A stretch of 64,000 bases of DNA, from contig CALVKC010000002.1 in NCBI GenBank assembly GCA_944332505.1, positions 124,001 through 188,000 on the forward strand. The letters run 5' to 3'. The position numbers were made by a program, and so were the translations under genes. This DNA is from an uncultured Bacilli bacterium (lineage in GTDB: Bacteria; Bacillota_I; Bacilli_A; RF39; UBA660). Under the pieces are notes generated by a model, which did no database searches, was not told where the DNA came from, and was given only the letters and a program-made list of their open reading frames with translations. Shown piece by piece: positions 62,968 through 64,000 of this stretch; position 1 is the stretch's first letter, and every line of letters begins with the position of its first letter.

Positions 62968-63367
62968 TTATTTATCAAATTTAGTGAGATTATTTATTAA
63001 TGTTACTTCTGAAAAATTTAATACTTTTCCTATGTATTCATCTATATCTGATTTTAATTTTTTATCATATATAGCAAATTCACCAAAACATACGTCAACA
63101 TTAAAATGAAATCCTATTATTTTAAATCTATTTTTATCTAATCTTTCTAATACAATACCACCTCTTGTAGCTCCGAGGGTATCTAAATGCTATTTGTAAT
63201 AAAGAGTTTGTAGAAAATACTTCTAAATCGTTATACAAGTAAGTACACATATATTCAGACCTTTTACTAAATAATAGATAATTATCTATAAATTCAGTCA
63301 AAGAACATACTAAATCTCCTGACTTTTTATCATTACTCCACTTATATCTAACTATTATATCTTCCAT
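62968..63367 (-). CDS. Protein interrupted by a +1 frame change at CCT-CGG
   Basis: The first frame (63367 to 63134) codes for 77 aa and ends soon after a CCT-CGG pair at 63173-63178. Skipping one base there opens a second frame that continues as GATRGGIVLERLDKNRF and runs to a TAA at 62968-62970, ending directly at the ribosome binding site of the next gene. The joined product is 132 aa. CGG is a very rare codon in such an AT-rich genome, which favours programmed +1 slippage, but an indel or sequencing error is equally possible. No family recognised. Confidence 0.6.
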
Positions 63368-63383
63368 ACAAACTCCTTTATCA

Positions 63384-64000
63384 CTAATATTGTTCTCTAT
63401 CTTTATATATTCCTGTTGTTACATAATCATTATATTGTTTCATTGTTATTTCATCATCTTCATTTGAAACGTCTGGACCATACCAATAAAAGAAACATTC
63501 TACGTCACATTTCATTGGAACAGATACTTTTTCTGAACCAGCTTTTATCATTAATTGGCTCATTAATTCTCCACACCTTTTTCTATTTTCAAATGGACAT
63601 TCTGCTATTATTTCGTCGTGGACGGGGAATAACATTTTAAAACCTAATGATTTTAATTCTTCATTTTGACCTATTAAAATCATTGCTCTCTTACTCATAT
63701 CTGCTGCTGAACCTTGAATTACACTATTCAAACATTGTCTTAATGCTTCTGCAATAAAACTTTGATTATTATAAATAGTAATTCCATTTTCTCTTGCTTT
63801 ATCAATGATTTTTGTTCGCCAATATGAATTTTTTGCTTTTTCTAATTTATCTATATATTCATCTTTTATCTCTTGTGGAACCTCTTGATTTATTGAACCA
63901 GTATATGTAAATAATGGATTAAAATCTACCTGTCTTTTATCATTATACTTAAATTCATAAGGTTCATCTTGTATGTGTTTTAAATATCTTCTTCTACCCC
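63384..64000 (-). CDS. DNA polymerase I-type (family A), C-terminal part
   Basis: The frame is open to the right edge, so the start and most of the gene lie outside. It contains GRRRYLKHIQDEP near the edge, then IQGSAADMSKRAMIL and FPVHDEI, the conserved family A polymerase motifs with the catalytic HDE. The polymerase is therefore functional at these sites. It is first in a replication block with RecA, clamp and clamp loader genes. Some 205 codons are visible, including the stop. Confidence 0.93.
   Translation of the reverse strand, partial: GRRRYLKHIQDEPYEFKYNDKRQVDFNPLFTYTGSINQEVPQEIKDEYIDKLEKAKNSYWRTKIIDKARENGITIYNNQSFIAEALRQCLNSVIQGSAADMSKRAMILIGQNEELKSLGFKMLFPVHDEIIAECPFENRKRCGELMSQLMIKAGSEKVSVPMKCDVECFFYWYGPDVSNEDDEITMKQYNDYVTTGIYKDREQY

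Noticed and set aside
1..64000. Stop codon recoding
   Set aside because: TAA, TAG and at least one TGA (50759-50761) act as normal stops at expected gene ends.
1..64000. CRISPR array, insertion sequence or integrase
   Set aside because: No regular direct repeats with spacers, no transposase or recombinase motifs and no attachment-like repeats were seen.

Overview
The window is a stretch of a strongly AT-rich tailed-phage genome, probably a large virulent phage of a low-GC Firmicute or related host. Evidence: every convincing gene is on the minus strand and tightly packed, many starts overlap the previous stop, and ribosome binding sites are strong AGGAGG types. The gene set is tail fibres, a phage replisome, nucleotide metabolism and DNA methyltransferases, with many small unknown genes. 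A SpoVS homologue and a YqeY homologue also point to a Firmicute-type gene pool. Terminase, portal, capsid and lysis genes are not recognisable here and must lie elsewhere. Stops are mainly TAA and TAG with at least one TGA, so nothing suggests stop-codon recoding.

Reading left to right (opposite to transcription): 0-9.3 kb holds tail-fibre and host-recognition proteins, three of which share an N-terminal module, plus an HNH protein. 9.4-36 kb is dominated by very large acidic, modular proteins of unknown role (1913, 1487 and 554 aa), with short acidic neighbours and a SNF2-type helicase. Many of these are preceded by a repeated AT-rich motif (GTAAAATATTATTAG) that looks like a late promoter. 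Embedded at 22-29 kb is a metabolic and RNA-repair cassette: a Thg1-like 3'-5' polymerase, a nucleotidyltransferase-metallophosphatase fusion, a deoxyribosyltransferase-like protein, ThyX and FolD. 36.4-40.4 kb has SpoVS and a large protein with a TerD-like region. 40.4-40.9 kb has no protein gene and holds unusual tRNA-like RNAs, at least one with its 3' half encoded upstream of its 5' half (a circularly permuted tRNA). 41-53 kb carries small accessory genes, an active-looking and a dead-looking C5 DNA methyltransferase side by side, an ATP-grasp protein and YqeY. 53-64 kb is the replication and transcription block: two sigma-like proteins, clamp loader delta, delta' and DnaX, two PDDEXK nucleases, RecA, a beta-clamp-like protein, a degenerate QueD-like protein, a gene that needs a +1 frameshift, and the C-terminal part of a family A DNA polymerase.

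Two promoter classes are visible. Eleven sites match host sigma-70/sigma-A promoters (TTTACA or TTGACA, 17-18 bp, TATAAT-like, often TGnTATAAT). The late-like motif is confined to the left half. Perfect inverted repeats with T-runs follow many genes, and several terminators share sequence with the promoter of the next unit. A plausible scheme is that host polymerase reads the sigma-70 promoters early and a phage sigma-like protein directs the late motif. All functional statements rest on motif recognition by eye; no database search was possible.
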